8,249 bases of DNA from Candidatus Freyrarchaeum guaymasense (GCA_030587405.1 JAUQZD010000015.1:1-8249); one strand, 5' to 3'. Shown: positions 1-6,434, counted from the first letter of the stretch. Numbers and translations: made by a program. The notes: generated by a model from the sequence alone, not told the origin.

Positions 1-1488
1 CTCCTCAACAGGGACGACGATGGCCAGAGGCCTCTCCTGCCACTTAGGATGACTAACAGCAATAACAGTAGCCTCCCTAACCTTAGGATGAGCCATAATA
101 GCATTCTCCAAATCAACACTACTAATCCACTCACCACCACTCTTAATAACGTCCTTCGCCCTGTCGACGATTTTGACGTATCCTTCGGGGTCTATGGTTG
201 CTATGTCTCCTGTCCTGAACCATCCGTCTATGAGCGCGTCCTTCGACCTCTCATCGTTGTAGTACTCCTTGGCTATCCAAGGCCCCCTGATCACGATCTC
301 GCCCGGGGTTTTGCCATCCCATGGAACGTCCCTGCCGCTTTCATCTATAACTCTCAACTCTAAGCATGGTACGACTATTCCCTGCTTGCCCCTAAGCGCC
401 CATTTTTCTTCTTCTGAGAGAGACCCCTCCAAGTAGCTCTTTATCACGTTCGCCGTTCCAAGAGGTGACGTCTCGGTCATCCCCCAAGCATGCTGTACCG
501 TTGCCCCCATCTCGGCTAGGGTCTTCATCAAGGCTAGCGGGGGCTCGCTGCCACCCATAATAATTTTCAATCCGCTGAAGTCGACTTTCTTACCGGTCTT
601 CTTTATGTAGTCCACTATCATGAGCCATATTGTTGGAACGGACGCGGTTGCGGTAACCCTCTCCTCCTCGATCAGCTCAAGCATTTTATCCGGCGTGTAG
701 AACTGCGCAGGGAGGATTAGGTCGGCTCCTGCCATGGGTCCAGCGTAGGGCATCCCCCAACAGTTAGCATGGAACATAGGAACAATTAGAAGTAGCCTCT
801 CCTTCTCTCCAAGCCCTATAGTGCACGTCATGTTAACAGCCATGCTGTGAAGGTACAGTGACCTGTGGCTGTAAACGACACCCTTCGGCTTCCCCGTAGT
901 TCCCGTCGTGTAGCACATGGCTGCTCCGCTCCTCTCGTCTACTACGGGCCATTCATGGATCGGCTTAGCCCTGTCCATCAGCTCCTCGTAGTTGTATGCT
1001 GGCTCAAGCGTGGTTTCAACCTCCTTGCTGTCGCTCATGATAACGTACTTTTCAACGGTTTCAAGCTGGTCTTTCATTCCCTCGACGAGCAGCCTCACCA
1101 TGCCATCGTCGAGGAAGAGGACATTGTCTCCAGCATGATTTATGACGTAGGACAGGTCTGAGGGGTGAAGCCTAAGGTTCAACTCGTGCATTACGGCTCC
1201 TACACCGGGAATAGCGTAGTATAGTTCGAAGAATCTGTGGGTGTTCCATCCTATTACTCCTACCCTGTCTCCCGGCTTAACCCCCAGCTCCTCCACCAGG
1301 AAGTTGGCTGCCTTCTGAACCCTCTCCCAAGCGTCCTTGTACGTGTAGCGGAAAATGCCCCCATCACTAACCCTCCTAGAAACGACCTCTTTCCTTCCAA
1401 AGTACGTTACAGCCCTTTCCAGGATTTTTATCAGGTTTAGCTGGTAGTCGTCCATCATGGTGCTTGGGAAACCCTTTAAAACGCTCAT
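1..1488 (-). CDS. AMP-forming acyl-CoA synthetase (fatty-acid--CoA ligase type), 3' end cut by window edge
   Basis: The frame is open from an ATG at 1488 to position 1, giving 496 residues; the C-terminus lies outside the window. This ANL (adenylate-forming) family activates a carboxylic acid to an acyl-AMP and then to acyl-CoA. Visible motifs: the phosphate-binding loop [11 protein letters not shown] at residues 193-203, the adenine/Mg motif AWGMTET at 334-340, the ribose-binding Asp in DGWFRTGD with D428 as the second Asp, and the hinge [15 protein letters not shown] at 442-456. The family is usually about 540 residues, so roughly 40-50 are missing, including the C-terminal catalytic Lys. 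The medium/long-chain fatty acid branch is inferred from [10 protein letters not shown] and overall pattern; an aryl or branched acid substrate is possible. The start is supported by GGGAGGGTG just upstream; in-frame ATGs at 1458 and 1455 are less well placed. No frameshift is seen. It has its own promoter within an inverted repeat. Confidence 0.93.
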   Translation of the reverse strand, partial: MSVLKGFPSTMMDDYQLNLIKILERAVTYFGRKEVVSRRVSDGGIFRYTYKDAWERVQKAANFLVEELGVKPGDRVGVIGWNTHRFFELYYAIPGVGAVMHELNLRLHPSDLSYVINHAGDNVLFLDDGMVRLLVEGMKDQLETVEKYVIMSDSKEVETTLEPAYNYEELMDRAKPIHEWPVVDERSGAAMCYTTGTTGKPKGVVYSHRSLYLHSMAVNMTCTIGLGEKERLLLIVPMFHANCWGMPYAGPMAGADLILPAQFYTPDKMLELIEEERVTATASVPTIWLMIVDYIKKTGKKVDFSGLKIIMGGSEPPLALMKTLAEMGATVQHAWGMTETSPLGTANVIKSYLEGSLSEEEKWALRGKQGIVVPCLELRVIDESGRDVPWDGKTPGEIVIRGPWIAKEYYNDERSKDALIDGWFRTGDIATIDPEGYVKIVDRAKDVIKSGGEWISSVDLENAIMAHPKVREATVIAVSHPKWQERPLAIVVPVEE

Positions 1489-1540
1489 AGACACCCTCCC
1501 ATCCAAACCACGCATTGCAACCTTACTAGTAGATTATGTT

Positions 1541-1570
1541 TACTATATAAATTTTCTTTTCTATATAGTA
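1541..1570. repeat. Perfect 9-bp inverted repeat over the promoter (candidate operator)
   Basis: The arms are TACTATATA (1541-1549) and TATATAGTA (1562-1570), separated by 12 bases, so arm centres are 21 bp apart, about two helical turns. The left arm covers most of the minus-strand TATA box. This geometry suits a dimeric repressor. The arms are very A/T-rich, so chance symmetry is possible. The right arm could also act as a plus-strand TATA box. Confidence 0.45.
1544..1551 (-). promoter_or_regulatory. TATA box of the acyl-CoA synthetase gene
   Basis: On the minus strand the sequence is TTTATATA preceded by the purine-rich GAAAAGAAAA, a good archaeal TATA box with a BRE-like flank. Transcription would start near 1520, leaving a leader of about 30 bases that contains the Shine-Dalgarno site. 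This is a position and composition argument only. Confidence 0.6.
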
Positions 1571-1614
1571 TTTCGAAAATCCTAATTTACGGGTTCTGAC
1601 CCTTAACTGGAAGC

Positions 1615-1689
1615 ATGGAGGGCATTATGAGCTTTCTTCAGCGTGTATTCAGCGTGTATGAGGACTGGGGCACCGGGGAAAACCTGTGA
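1615..1689 (+). CDS. Possible small ORF, 24 codons
   Basis: An ATG at 1615 opens a 24-residue frame ending in TGA at 1687-1689. The peptide is mixed polar and aromatic (MEGIMSFLQRVF then SVYEDWGTGENL). The TATATAG element at 1562-1568 could serve as a plus-strand TATA box, with a start near 1590. There is only a weak GGA upstream of the ATG, and no homology is recognised. It may be a chance frame; it is listed because nothing else explains this stretch. Confidence 0.15.
   Translation: MEGIMSFLQRVFSVYEDWGTGENL
1637..1658. repeat. Perfect 11-bp tandem duplication
   Basis: TTCAGCGTGTA occurs twice back to back (1637-1647 and 1648-1658). It could be a replication-slippage product or a pair of binding half-sites. 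Being 11 bp, a change in copy number would shift the frame of the small ORF that spans it. Confidence 0.6.
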
Positions 1690-1723
1690 ACAACGCTTCC
1701 GATCCTAGGAAGGGGGAGAAGCG

Positions 1724-1729
1724 AAAAAA
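1724..1729 (-). terminator. T-tract terminator after the ADP-forming synthetase gene
   Basis: The minus strand reads AATTTTTTCGC here, about 70 bases past the stop codon of the 1799-3229 gene. Archaeal termination usually needs only a T-run of this kind. No stable hairpin precedes it. Confidence 0.45.
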
Positions 1730-1798
1730 TTGATGCGGCCTTAACCTAGGTGCTTGCGGGAGAAAGGTGTGGGGGTTGGCCCGCTTTAAGTTAGGGGT

Positions 1799-3229
1799 TC
1801 ACTCCACTTTTTGCGTGGCTGAGGCTGCTTTCTCGGACATTAACTTCATTATCTGTCCTTTCTTGTATAGTGCCTTGACCATCTGCACGACGTCTTCTAT
1901 CGTGTGGGCGACTGGGACGCCGTTGTACTCGAAGCCTTCAACTATCATTTGGTACTTTGGCAGCCAGGGAGTGTGGGCGACAACCGGCTTATCGTACATG
2001 GCTGCTATGTTTGAGAGGCGCCTCCCGATCTGCATCGAGATTGCTGGAGGATACGGGAAGGTTAGAATTATGACTGCGTCCACGTCTTCCCTCTCGAGTA
2101 GGTATATTAGGGTGTTTTCCATGTCCACGTCTGTCGCGCTCCCCGTTAGGTCTATTGGGTTTTTAAGGGAGGCTACGAGGGCTGCAGAGGGCTGCAGCCT
2201 TGACCTGAGCTCCTCCTGTTCCTCCTCGGTCATCTCGACGAGCTTTAGCCCTGCTTCGATGCACAGGTCGGCGCATATGACGCCGTGGCCGCCGGAGATC
2301 GTCATTATCGCCACGTTGCCCCTCTCTATGGGTTTCAGGTCGAACGAGAAAACCTTGGCGAAGTTTATTATTTCGTCTTCGTTCTCCGCTTCAACTATCC
2401 CGTTTTGCCTGAGGGCTGCCGAGAAGAGCCTTGACGAGGTCGCCATCAGCCCGGTGTGCGAGGAGACGGCGCGTTTAGCCGTCTCGGTTCTGCCAGCCTT
2501 GTAGACAAGGACCGTTTTCTTCTCAGCGCACTCTCTCGCCGCCTCAAGGAACCTTGATCCTTCTCCCTCCCTGAAGCCTTCAACGTAAAGTGAGATAGTT
2601 TTTGTCCTCGGGTCGTTTTCGAGATATTTTAGTATCATTGCTTCGTCCACTACAGCCTTGTTTCCCACGCCGACGGCCACGGATACTCCGAGGTTCCTCT
2701 CGTAGAACCTTGAGAAGAAGTGGTCGACCATGAAGCCGCCGCTCTGGCTGACTATCGCTATGTTCCCCGGCGGCAGCTTAACCATTCTTTCGCTTGGAAG
2801 GAAGAACGTGTCAACGTAGGGTGGACTGTATATTCCGAAGCAGTTGGGGCCTATAACCGGCATGTCGTACTTGCATGCTATTTCAGTCAGTCTCCTCTGC
2901 CTTTCAACGCCTTCCCCTCCTGCCTCAGCGAAGCCCCCTGACACCACGACCACCCCGCCTACGCCGATCTCACCGCACTCCTCAACCACCTGGTTAACGT
3001 ATTCCGCCCTGATCGCTATTATGGCGAGGTCTAAGTCGACTGGTATGTCGCTCACCCTCTTGTATATTTCCCGGCCTTCTATCACGCCGCCTTTGGGGTT
3101 CACACCGTACGTGTTTGCCTCCATTTCGTGAAGGTTCTTGTTGAATATGACTGTTCCCGGATTCGTAAACCTGCTGGAAACCCCCACTACTGCGATGTTC
3201 TTAGGCTCGAAGATCCTCTTAAGGTCCAC
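1799..3229 (-). CDS. ADP-forming acyl-CoA (acetate--CoA type) synthetase, alpha-type subunit
   Basis: The enzyme family interconverts acyl-CoA + ADP + Pi and acid + CoA + ATP; in archaea it usually makes ATP at the end of sugar, amino acid or fatty acid breakdown. The 476-residue product has an N-terminal CoA-binding Rossmann domain (NIAVVGVSSR near residues 11-20; VIGPNCFG near 125-132), then succinyl-CoA-ligase-like domains with SQSGG at 161-165 and NPIDLTG further on. The SSHTG motif carries His258, matching the phospho-histidine of alpha subunits. There is no ATP-grasp domain, so a separate beta subunit is needed and is not in this window. The start is GTG at 3229, with GGAGGTG five bases upstream. 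The frame continues upstream to an ATG at 3319, but that extension would contain the likely promoter. The acyl substrate cannot be told from sequence. Monocistronic, divergent from the decarboxylase gene. Confidence 0.9.
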   Translation of the reverse strand: MDLKRIFEPKNIAVVGVSSRFTNPGTVIFNKNLHEMEANTYGVNPKGGVIEGREIYKRVSDIPVDLDLAIIAIRAEYVNQVVEECGEIGVGGVVVVSGGFAEAGGEGVERQRRLTEIACKYDMPVIGPNCFGIYSPPYVDTFFLPSERMVKLPPGNIAIVSQSGGFMVDHFFSRFYERNLGVSVAVGVGNKAVVDEAMILKYLENDPRTKTISLYVEGFREGEGSRFLEAARECAEKKTVLVYKAGRTETAKRAVSSHTGLMATSSRLFSAALRQNGIVEAENEDEIINFAKVFSFDLKPIERGNVAIMTISGGHGVICADLCIEAGLKLVEMTEEEQEELRSRLQPSAALVASLKNPIDLTGSATDVDMENTLIYLLEREDVDAVIILTFPYPPAISMQIGRRLSNIAAMYDKPVVAHTPWLPKYQMIVEGFEYNGVPVAHTIEDVVQMVKALYKKGQIMKLMSEKAASATQKVE

Positions 3230-3234
3230 GGGCA

Positions 3235-3241
3235 CACCTCC
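3235..3241 (-). promoter_or_regulatory. Ribosome binding site that fixes the GTG start at 3229
   Basis: The minus strand reads GGAGGTG, a full anti-16S match, five bases before GTG. It rules against the longer reading from 3319, which would put this site inside the coding region. Confidence 0.75.
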
Positions 3242-3269
3242 ATTTCCAAGGTCAAAGTGAACTACAGGC

Positions 3270-3279
3270 AAATAAAAGG
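3270..3279 (-). promoter_or_regulatory. TATA-like box for the ADP-forming synthetase gene
   Basis: The minus strand reads CCTTTTATTT after AAAAA. A start about 25 bases downstream, near 3249, falls just ahead of the GGAGGTG site and agrees with the GTG start. Confidence 0.5.
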
Positions 3280-3370
3280 TTTTTAACGCGGATGCGCCCG
3301 TGAGAGAGTGCTCCGTCACCGGGCACCATTAAAAAAGTGGACGGGGTAGAAATGAATTTCTGGAAATTTA

Positions 3371-3400
3371 CTATAAATTGTTTTGCAGCCTTAAAAATTT
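3371..3400 (+). promoter_or_regulatory. Candidate TATA boxes for the decarboxylase gene
   Basis: Two A/T-rich boxes are present: CTATAAATT at 3371-3379 and TTAAAAATTT at 3391-3400. They predict transcript starts near 3400 or 3422, giving a leader of about 70-95 bases. This is longer than for the other genes here and leaves room for the upstream ORF at 3455. I cannot choose between them. Confidence 0.4.
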
Positions 3401-3454
3401 GCGTAAGGGTACTTTTCATTTGACGGTTTGGTTTCTCAAAAGGGAGTAAACGAT

Positions 3455-3511
3455 ATGACCGTGTGTGTTTTCCCTGTGAGTGTGGAGGTGGAGCATGATG
3501 CATTACGGTGA
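3455..3511 (+). CDS. Possible leader ORF (18 codons) overlapping the decarboxylase start
   Basis: An ATG at 3455 is preceded by AGGGAGT with seven bases of spacing. The frame encodes MTVCVFPVSVEVEHDALR and stops at TGA 3509-3511, 14 bases inside the decarboxylase gene in another frame. Its stop lies just beyond the decarboxylase ATG, an arrangement seen in translational coupling or attenuation. There is no homology evidence; it may be fortuitous. Confidence 0.25.
   Translation: MTVCVFPVSVEVEHDALR
3484..3490 (+). promoter_or_regulatory. Ribosome binding site of the decarboxylase gene
   Basis: GGAGGTG lies four bases before ATG 3495 and seven before ATG 3498. It excludes the in-frame GTG at 3480, which would sit upstream of the site. 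Confidence 0.75.
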
Positions 3512-4808
3512 TGGTCTGAGCGTTGAGGGAGGAAGGCTGCATTTTTACGGTGTGGATTTGGTTGGGTTAGCTGATGGGTATGGGACGCCTCTCTTCGTGT
3601 TCTCGGAGGAGAGGATAAGGAGGAACGTTGAGGATGTCGCCGACGCTTTCGGTAGGGAGAATGTTTTCTACGCGTGTAAGGCCAACTCTAACCTGGCTAT
3701 ACTGAGGATTATAAGAGGGTTGGGGGTTAACGTTGAGGTTACTAGTGACGGGGAGCTGTTTAAGGCCCTTAAGGCGGGGTTCAGGCCAGAGCAAGTTGTT
3801 TTTAACGGTGTTGCTAAAACGGTTGGAGAGCTTCGGATGGCTGTGGAGTATGGGGTGCACTGCGTCAATTTGGACTCCTTGTACGAGTTGAGAAGGCTGA
3901 GGGACGTCGTCAGGGATTTCGGGGGGGAGGTTAACGTCGCTTTCAGGGTTGCCTCCGGCGTTCTGGCCGGAACCCACGTTGGCTTTGAGACAGCCACCCC
4001 CTCTTCGAAGTTTGGCATTACCTTGGATGAGATGGAGGAAGCCTACAGGGAGGCGTTTAAAGGCGACGGGGTGAACCCCATAGGAGTGCATTGCCACGTG
4101 GCATCGCAGGTTCCACGCGTTGAGGTCTTTGAGGAGGGGGTGAGAAGGGTTAGCAGGGAGGCGCGAAGGGTGGAGAGAAAGGTTGGATTTGAAATGTTAG
4201 AGTTCAACATGGGTGGTGGTTTCCCGATCCCCTACGCTAAGATGCCGGTTAAGGAGCTGCCAGAGTACTTCTACGCTCAGCTCGACGTCCACGAGGTGGC
4301 GTTAAGGGTTAAAAGGGTTGTTAGGGAGAACCTTGAGAATGCACGCTTAATCGTCGAGCCCGGACGCAGAATAGTAGGTGACGCAGCGGTGCTACTAACC
4401 CAGGTCCAGAACGTTAAGGAGAGAAATGGTGAAAAATGGCTGCTTATAGATTCAGGGTTCAACGTACTACTGGACGCTTTCAGCTATAAATGGTACTTCC
4501 ACATAGTATCCGCCAGCAGGGCGGGAGAGGAGCACAGGGAGCCATACGTGATAGGAGGACCTCTATGCGACGGTGGAGACGCCCTCCTCGACCCCCAGGG
4601 AGCGCTTCCACGTTACAGGCTCCTCCCACATGGCGTCAAACCCGGAGAATACCTCGCAATACTGGACGTGGGAGCATACACGTTAGAACAAATGTCGCAG
4701 TACAATGGGCGGCCACGCCCGGCAGCGGTGCTACTATCAGGAAGCAATGTTAAATTGATTAGAAGAAGGGAAACCTTCGACGACCTAATAAGAAACGACA
4801 TGGTGTAA
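3495..4808 (+). CDS. lysA: Fold-type III PLP-dependent decarboxylase, LysA (diaminopimelate decarboxylase)-like
   Basis: The 437-residue protein has the alanine-racemase-like barrel followed by a C-terminal beta domain. PLP motifs are intact: FYACKANSN with Schiff-base Lys62, HCHVAS at 199-204, the phosphate loop GGG at 240-242, EPGR at 288-291, and GAY at 393-395 followed by MSQYNGRPRP. Length and EPGR/RPRP segments fit diaminopimelate decarboxylase, the last step of lysine synthesis by the DAP route. However, the usual CES motif reads C358-D359-G, as in ornithine decarboxylases (CDG), and the substrate-binding Arg of the LIRPALY segment is Asp327, although the Tyr (331) remains. The symbol is therefore family-level; the substrate may be ornithine, lysine or another amino acid. 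The start is ATG 3495 (or 3498), just after GGAGGTG. The neighbour is a divergent acyl-CoA synthetase; no lysine or polyamine genes are near. I see no clear T-tract terminator on this strand. Confidence 0.85.
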   Translation: MMHYGDGLSVEGGRLHFYGVDLVGLADGYGTPLFVFSEERIRRNVEDVADAFGRENVFYACKANSNLAILRIIRGLGVNVEVTSDGELFKALKAGFRPEQVVFNGVAKTVGELRMAVEYGVHCVNLDSLYELRRLRDVVRDFGGEVNVAFRVASGVLAGTHVGFETATPSSKFGITLDEMEEAYREAFKGDGVNPIGVHCHVASQVPRVEVFEEGVRRVSREARRVERKVGFEMLEFNMGGGFPIPYAKMPVKELPEYFYAQLDVHEVALRVKRVVRENLENARLIVEPGRRIVGDAAVLLTQVQNVKERNGEKWLLIDSGFNVLLDAFSYKWYFHIVSASRAGEEHREPYVIGGPLCDGGDALLDPQGALPRYRLLPHGVKPGEYLAILDVGAYTLEQMSQYNGRPRPAAVLLSGSNVKLIRRRETFDDLIRNDMV

Positions 4809-4816
4809 TGGGCACT

Positions 4817-4853
4817 AAAAAGGAACGTTAAATAAAAAATTGGGAAGTAAAAA
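4817..4853 (-). terminator. Multiple T-tract terminator after the small membrane protein gene
   Basis: On the minus strand this stretch contains TTTTT, TTTTTT with a further TTT, and TTTTT within 37 bases, beginning about 36 bases past the stop at 4889. It is a typical archaeal intrinsic terminator and separates the two convergent genes. Confidence 0.55.
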
Positions 4854-4888
4854 TGGTAATGGTTGATGTGTTTCTGGTGTCGGTGGGT

Positions 4889-5272
4889 TTACTCGAATGC
4901 GCTGGCGATTTCTGGCTTGAAGAGGTACCATAGTATGATGATGCTTAGGATGATCTCGATGATGCCGATTATCGTCCCTATCGGGAACACTATTAGTGAT
5001 GCTAGCCCTCCGAGTAATCCTAGGATGGCGAAGACTATGGCTAGTATCCTAGCCCAGCCCTTAAGGGCGAGCAGACCCCAGCCGATCACTAGGTCGATGA
5101 TGCCAATGACTATTGGCACTATTGCCATGGCCCCACTGAAGATTAGCGTTGGACCGAATAGGTCGCCGAACGGCGACGTCAGCAGAAAGCCTACGATGCC
5201 GCTGAGGATGTAGATGATTGCCATGATGATGTATAGAACGCCTAGCAGGGTTACTCCAGCTGGTCTCGACAT
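4889..5272 (-). CDS. Small four-helix integral membrane protein, function unknown
   Basis: This 127-residue protein is almost wholly hydrophobic. Four membrane helices are visible at about residues 6-31, 41-70, 73-96 and 98-118, joined by short loops; FGDLFG and KGW are the main polar breaks. The helices are rich in Ile, Leu and Gly, with closely spaced Gly allowing tight packing. The C-terminus, WYLFKPEIASAF, matches the aromatic-Leu-x-x-Pro-Glu ending I associate with widespread small uncharacterised archaeal and bacterial membrane proteins. No charged residues suggest a transporter mechanism or catalysis. The start is ATG 5272, with GGAGGAG eight bases upstream and a TATA box further up. 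It is transcribed alone and convergent with the decarboxylase gene. Function is unknown and I do not propose one. Confidence 0.8.
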   Translation of the reverse strand: MSRPAGVTLLGVLYIIMAIIYILSGIVGFLLTSPFGDLFGPTLIFSGAMAIVPIVIGIIDLVIGWGLLALKGWARILAIVFAILGLLGGLASLIVFPIGTIIGIIEIILSIIILWYLFKPEIASAFE

Positions 5273-5579
5273 TTTCTATTCTCCTCCTTTACTGGCTTGT
5301 CTGGTGAAGGATTTAGAGAGCATTTAAAAACCTTTTGGTAGGGGTGCTGATGGGTTTACGCTAAATGACGAAGTTAGGGAGTGTGTGGGCTTGCAGAACT
5401 GCGCGAATGGCCTCCCATCTTGGGAAGAGAAAGAGTTGATAATGTTTTATGTTTGCTGAGGGAGCTTAAGAGGTGCTATAGTGATGGCTGGGTCGTTTTA
5501 AGGTGTATTTCTCGGATGGAAACGTGGAAGAAGGGGATTTTTTAGCGTTCACGTGGAGGGAGAGGGAAGTGCTGCCTTT
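5273..5579. other. Intergenic region of about 307 bases
   Basis: The right end of this gap is near the stop codon of the CinA-like gene and the left end is the promoter of the membrane protein gene. Its centre has no intact gene but contains the frameshifted plus-strand frame described separately. No RNA gene is apparent. Confidence 0.55.
5322..5329 (-). promoter_or_regulatory. TATA box of the small membrane protein gene
   Basis: The minus strand reads AAAAGG then TTTTTAAAT. The predicted transcript start is near 5300, giving a short leader of about 28 bases that includes the GGAGGAG site at 5281-5287. Confidence 0.55.
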
Positions 5580-5580
5580 T
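5381..5580 (+). pseudogene. Possible frameshifted gene remnant, unknown family
   Basis: Two adjacent plus-strand frames read as one plausible protein. Frame one runs from GTG 5381 (VCGLAELREWPPILGRERVD, then DNVLCLLRELKRCYSDGWVV) and stops at TAG 5543-5545. Frame two takes over at AAG 5500 (KVYFSDGNVEEGDFLAF, then TWREREVLPFYTN) and reaches the end of the CinA-like gene. The join lies at the TTTT run 5496-5499, where one missing base would restore a single frame. Both halves have charged and hydrophobic residues spaced as in real protein and AGG/GAG/GTG codons like the neighbours. No clear Shine-Dalgarno is seen, the 5' part may also be lost, and I recognise no family. It could be a decayed gene, a sequencing error in a live gene, or chance. 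Confidence 0.35.
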
Positions 5581-6359
5581 TACACTAACTTTTCTTTCAA
5601 CTTTCTTATGGCTTCTCTTAGATGTTTACCAGCGCCTTCCCTATCTTCAGCTTTCATCGAAGCTATGATTCTCATTTTCACTTTCCCCCCGAAGCCTGAC
5701 GGGTAGGATTTAATGGATACTTCGGGGAACTCGGCCATAACCTCTCTTAGGGCGCGGGCGATGACTGATTCATCCCCTACGTCTACGGTGTCCTCCACGC
5801 TTACAAAGACCGGCCCACTCATCCTTTCAAGGCTGGGAAGCGCCTTCTCGAGAAGGTACATCATTTCGGATGGCACCCCTGGAAGGGCGAGAACCACCTT
5901 GCCTTGGTGCTCCACCATGACGCCGGGTGCTATTCCAACGGCGTTGAATATTGGGGTTCCGCCTTCGGGTATGCGTGCCATCTTCTCCCTCTCAGGGGTC
6001 ATTTCCAAGGTTTTAATGTGTCCTACCTCGTACAGCTCCCTATATCGATCCTTAACCATTTCCAAGGCATCATCGTTGAGGGAAAGGTTACGGTTTAGCG
6101 CTTCAGCTAACGCTTCAAGCGTTATGTCTCCCGGGGTGGGGCCCAGCCCCCCAGTTATAATGGTTAAATCGGCTTTGGACAGGGCCCTTCTAACAGCTTC
6201 AACTATCTCCTCCTTATCGTCTGGGACGATGGACGCGCCTACGATGTTGAAGCCCACCCCTGACAGGCGCTTAGCAATCCAGTGGGTGTTGTAGTCTAGT
6301 ACCCGACCGGAGAGGAGCTCGTCCCCAACAGCCACGATGTAAACTTTCAACGTGGACAC
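5580..6359 (-). CDS. CinA-like / MoCF-domain protein (nicotinamide mononucleotide deamidase-related)
   Basis: This 259-residue protein is the archaeal form of the CinA N-terminal domain, related to molybdopterin-binding MogA/MoeA folds. Bacterial relatives (COG1058) cleave ADP-ribose, often fused to an NMN deamidase domain, which is absent here. Motifs: VGDELLSG at 11-18, GGLGPTPGDIT at 70-80 and LPGVPSEM at 159-166. About 80 C-terminal residues follow the MoCF core, as is usual for archaeal members. In CinA relatives the second motif is normally GPTxDD; here the first Asp is Gly77, so the loop looks more like the TPxDxT of MogA/MoaB proteins. The GTG start at 6359 is the default; a TTG at 6350, six bases after GGGTG, is an alternative and would give MKVYIVAVGDE. 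A role in pyridine nucleotide repair is inferred from family only. Confidence 0.85.
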   Translation of the reverse strand: MSTLKVYIVAVGDELLSGRVLDYNTHWIAKRLSGVGFNIVGASIVPDDKEEIVEAVRRALSKADLTIITGGLGPTPGDITLEALAEALNRNLSLNDDALEMVKDRYRELYEVGHIKTLEMTPEREKMARIPEGGTPIFNAVGIAPGVMVEHQGKVVLALPGVPSEMMYLLEKALPSLERMSGPVFVSVEDTVDVGDESVIARALREVMAEFPEVSIKSYPSGFGGKVKMRIIASMKAEDREGAGKHLREAIRKLKEKLV

Positions 6360-6423
6360 CCAAAAAACCTACGTTAACAGGGGAGAAAAGGGTTTCTCAT
6401 TCAAAGGATTGTAAACGGGGGAC

Positions 6424-6431
6424 ATTTAAAA
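6424..6431 (-). promoter_or_regulatory. TATA-like box of the CinA-like gene
   Basis: The minus strand reads ACTTTTAAATG, with a predicted start near 6400 and a leader of about 40 bases. It lies directly beside the T-tract that ends the upstream peptidase gene, so terminator and promoter are compressed into one A/T-rich block. Confidence 0.45.
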
Positions 6432-6434
6432 GTT

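Larger units (their letters stand above)
1489..1798. other. Intergenic region of 310 bases
   Basis: This gap lies between two minus-strand genes. It holds the acyl-CoA synthetase promoter and inverted repeat at its left end, a possible 24-codon ORF with an 11-bp tandem duplication in the middle, and a T-tract terminator for the next gene near 1724-1729. Two copies of the palindrome CCTAGG occur at 1704-1709 and 1745-1750. No RNA gene or longer coding frame is convincing. Confidence 0.6.

Noticed and set aside
49..363. Plus-strand frame of 104 codons at the left end
   Set aside because: It is antisense to the acyl-CoA synthetase C-terminal region, whose hinge motif reads cleanly on the minus strand.
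1704..1750. Two CCTAGG palindromes as a possible hairpin or attachment site
   Set aside because: Six-base palindromes 35 bases apart with no further pairing. No integrase or element boundary is nearby.
2178..2198. Tandem GGGCTGCAG repeat
   Set aside because: It lies within the ADP-forming synthetase coding region in a normal stretch of protein and keeps the frame, so it needs no separate explanation.
1767..2504. Open plus-strand frame of 245 codons
   Set aside because: It lies entirely antisense to the ADP-forming synthetase, which has clear family motifs. The antisense product is Ser/Thr-rich low-complexity sequence with no recognisable domain.
3567..4097. Open minus-strand frame of 176 codons inside the decarboxylase gene
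   Set aside because: It is a mirror frame of a gene with intact PLP motifs, and has no ribosome binding site or family match.
5713..6294. Open plus-strand frame of 193 codons
   Set aside because: It is antisense to the CinA-like gene and Ser/Thr-rich, as expected of a shadow frame.
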